A stretch of 10,039 nucleotides of DNA from Glomus cerebriforme (taxonomy: Eukaryota > Glomeromycota > Glomeromycetes > Glomerales > Glomeraceae). The notes under the pieces are model-generated. The model searched no databases. It was not told where the DNA came from and worked only from the letters and a program-made list of their open reading frames with translations. The stretch lies in assembly GCA_003550305.1 (NCBI GenBank), contig QKYT01000375.1:72909-82947 (forward strand), read 5' to 3'. Both the position numbers and the translations under genes were made by a program. Positions 8,634 through 10,039 of the stretch are shown here, in pieces (positions within the stretch are counted from its first letter, which is position 1; each line of letters opens with the position of its first letter).

Positions 8634-8961
8634 TTTCAATATGAATTGAAATATTGGATTCTTTTAGAGCTTCTTAAAAATAGTGCTGATAATTATTTCT
8701 TTGCAAGTATGAGATACAACTGGTTCTTTATTAAATTTCTTAAGATTAAAAAGTGAATCTTTATTATTATTTTATTTATAAAATTAATATATTTAATAAT
8801 AAAATAATAAATAGGATTTTGTAATTTATTACCATAGCAATACATCAACTATTCCAGTATTGTCTCAAGATTTTTCACCTCCATATGAATTGTAATTTTG
8901 GTCAGAATTATTTAAGCCAAATATCAAGTATTTTATTGATGAAAATTGTTTAAGTTTTTAA
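8634..8961 (+). pseudogene. Possible decayed coding relic, family not recognised
   Basis: Two stretches read like protein. One at 8634-8753 is open for 40 codons and contains LLKNSADNYFFASMRYNW. Another at 8815-8961 begins DFVIYYHSNTSTIPVLSQDF and is open except for one TAA at 8893-8895. Between them lies an intron-like segment (GTATGA at 8707, TAG ending at 8814), but joining the two there breaks frame. No start codon or complete gene can be built. Short open stretches of 30-40 codons also exist on the opposite strand, so strand and even coding origin are uncertain. If real, it is a broken copy of a gene or repeat-borne reading frame. Confidence 0.25.
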
Positions 8962-9368
8962 ATCTTTAATTAATATAATTTTTTAAGATTATAAAAATAA
9001 TTAAAAATAAAATAATAAAGAATATATTTTTTAATATTATATATAATAATTTACTAGAATAAAAATGTATTTTGCTTTTTCTTTAAAGATTGTATATATA
9101 TCTAAACACTTCATTTTAAGAATAATAAATTAAAATATAAGAATTATATTTTCAAATTAATAAATAATTTTATTAAAAGAGAAAATTATTAAAAAATAAA
9201 TCCTAATTAAAAAATAATGTATTATTTGAATGGTCTTTAAATATTCAGAGAGTAGTTCTTTTTTATTTATATAATGTAATTTTAGATAATATTTCTTCAA
9301 TTGGTTTAAAATTTTTCTTGATACTTTTAAATTTCTTTTGTTTATTTTAATTAAAAAAATTACTACAT
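8962..9368. other. AT-rich intergenic DNA with nothing recognised
   Basis: This stretch is almost entirely A and T with short runs of each. No open frame with protein-like composition, RNA gene or repeat of note was seen on either strand. Confidence 0.6.
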
Positions 9369-9396
9369 ATTACTAGTGATGATCATCACCAGTAAT
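9369..9396. repeat. 28-bp near-perfect palindrome
   Basis: The segment from ATTACTAGTGATGA to TCATCACCAGTAAT is its own reverse complement except for one mismatched pair, centred on GATC at 9381-9384. It is closely related to a second copy at 9904-9931. Paired short palindromes in AT-rich DNA are typical of small non-autonomous DNA transposons, but no target-site duplication was identified. Confidence 0.65.
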
Positions 9397-9398
9397 TA
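9371..9398. repeat. Copy 1 of a 28-bp dispersed repeat
   Basis: It starts TACTAGTGATGATCATCACC and matches 23 of 28 positions of the segment at 9904-9931 in the same orientation. Because copy 1 is itself nearly palindromic, the pair can also be read as an inverted repeat about 530 bases apart. Confidence 0.6.
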
Positions 9399-9425
9399 CG
9401 TGACTTTATATATGTAATAATTCAT

Positions 9426-9440
9426 CATATCATATCATAT
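9426..9440. repeat. Short CATAT microsatellite
   Basis: Three perfect tandem copies of CATAT. This is a simple repeat with no inferred function. Confidence 0.8.
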
Positions 9441-9526
9441 TTCCAGTTTTCAAATTATTTCAGAGACAGAGAATTTTTTTGAAGATTAAAAATTTATTTG
9501 TCATATGTTAGGCATCACATCCTTAA

Positions 9527-9538
9527 TTTTGGCCAAAA
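9527..9538. repeat. 12-bp perfect palindrome
   Basis: TTTTGGCCAAAA is a perfect palindrome with a GGCC core in otherwise AT-rich DNA. It lies between the two copies of the 28-bp repeat and may belong to the same mobile-element remnant. Confidence 0.6.
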
Positions 9539-9858
9539 CTTTAACGCTAGCCAGAACTTACTTTTATAAATATTTAGGTAATATTATATAATCCAAAAAA
9601 GGCAATCATATTTCTCTTCAAAATTCACTTAAATTTTGGTAGAATTACCAGAATTACTAAGTTTAAGATATATCTAAAGTGGAGTAGAATCATGTAATTT
9701 TCATAAAATTTTTGCCCAGAATTATAGCATTAAGAAATTATACATGTGACAAATAACAGATGATAAATAGGATTTCATCTATCAAAAAAATTCTGTCCTT
9801 AGAATACTTAAAAAAATGGAAAATAAAGATATGACGTGAGTGCCAGATATTCACTATG

Positions 9859-9868
9859 ATCACGTGAT
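9859..9868. repeat. 10-bp palindrome with CACGTG core
   Basis: ATCACGTGAT carries the E-box core CACGTG bound by fungal bHLH factors. No gene start is visible nearby, and it lies inside the repeat-rich interval, so it may be part of a mobile-element remnant and not a functional regulatory site. Confidence 0.45.
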
Positions 9869-9903
9869 TCTGTTCTGCTTTAGATATCCTTTAAATTTAG
9901 AAA

Positions 9904-9931
9904 TACTAGTAATAATCACCATCAGTAATAA
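9904..9931. repeat. Copy 2 of the 28-bp dispersed repeat
   Basis: It starts TACTAGTAATAATCACCATC and shares 23 of 28 positions with copy 1 at 9371-9398. It has lost more of the palindrome than copy 1. Confidence 0.6.
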
Positions 9932-9979
9932 ATAGCAAACTTCTTTAATTTATAAAATTAAATACCGTATATCATGGGC

Positions 9980-10008
9980 CATAGTACCCCCCCTATGCAT
10001 AGTACCCC
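9980..10008. repeat. Tandem CATAGTACCCC motif near the right edge
   Basis: CATAGTACCCC occurs at 9980-9990 and 9998-10008 with an 18-base period. Within it, CATAG (9980-9984) and CTATG (9993-9997) can pair as a small hairpin around a C-rich loop. The C-rich composition stands out sharply from its surroundings. It may be the end of an element that continues beyond the window. Confidence 0.55.
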
Positions 10009-10039
10009 TCTTGAAAAATTTAATAGAATTGTATAGTAT

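Noticed and set aside
8962..10039. CRISPR array or non-coding RNA gene
   Set aside because: The repeats are few, short, irregularly spaced and simple or palindromic, and the host is evidently a eukaryote with spliced genes.

Overview
The window looks like nuclear DNA of an early-diverging fungus, most likely an arbuscular mycorrhizal fungus (Glomeromycotina, Rhizophagus-like). This is inferred from very AT-rich intergenic DNA, many short GT-AG introns (58-84 bp in two of the three genes), and the protein families present. No species-level marker was seen. It carries three protein-coding genes. I rebuilt the exon structures by hand from splice-site phase and protein continuity.

Layout. Bases 1-402 are AT-rich 3' flank with a short GC-richer segment at the very start. 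At 403-3686 (minus) lies a nine-exon fluG-like gene fusing an amidohydrolase domain to a glutamine-synthetase-I-like domain (889 residues). Bases 3687-4035 are its upstream region, with a cluster of ATCTGA hexamers. At 4036-6345 (minus) lies a two-exon GT-B glycosyltransferase of starch/glycogen-synthase (GT5) type. Its small first exon encodes a basic stretch and one membrane anchor; the second encodes the whole catalytic region without introns. Bases 6346-6705 form a short divergent promoter region. At 6706-8217 (plus) lies a ten-exon gene for a soluble dysferlin (DysF) domain protein of the Pex23/Spo73/Mug65 type (298 residues). Bases 8218-10039 are AT-rich and gene-poor, with a possible decayed coding relic and several short repeats and palindromes that could be remnants of a non-autonomous transposon.

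The three genes do not form an obvious pathway; this looks like ordinary genic fungal DNA, not a dedicated new system. The most interesting point is the glycosyltransferase. A GT5-type catalytic domain sits behind a predicted type II membrane anchor, its usual N-terminal K-x-G-G motif is altered, and a second well-placed ATG inside its only intron could give a soluble form.
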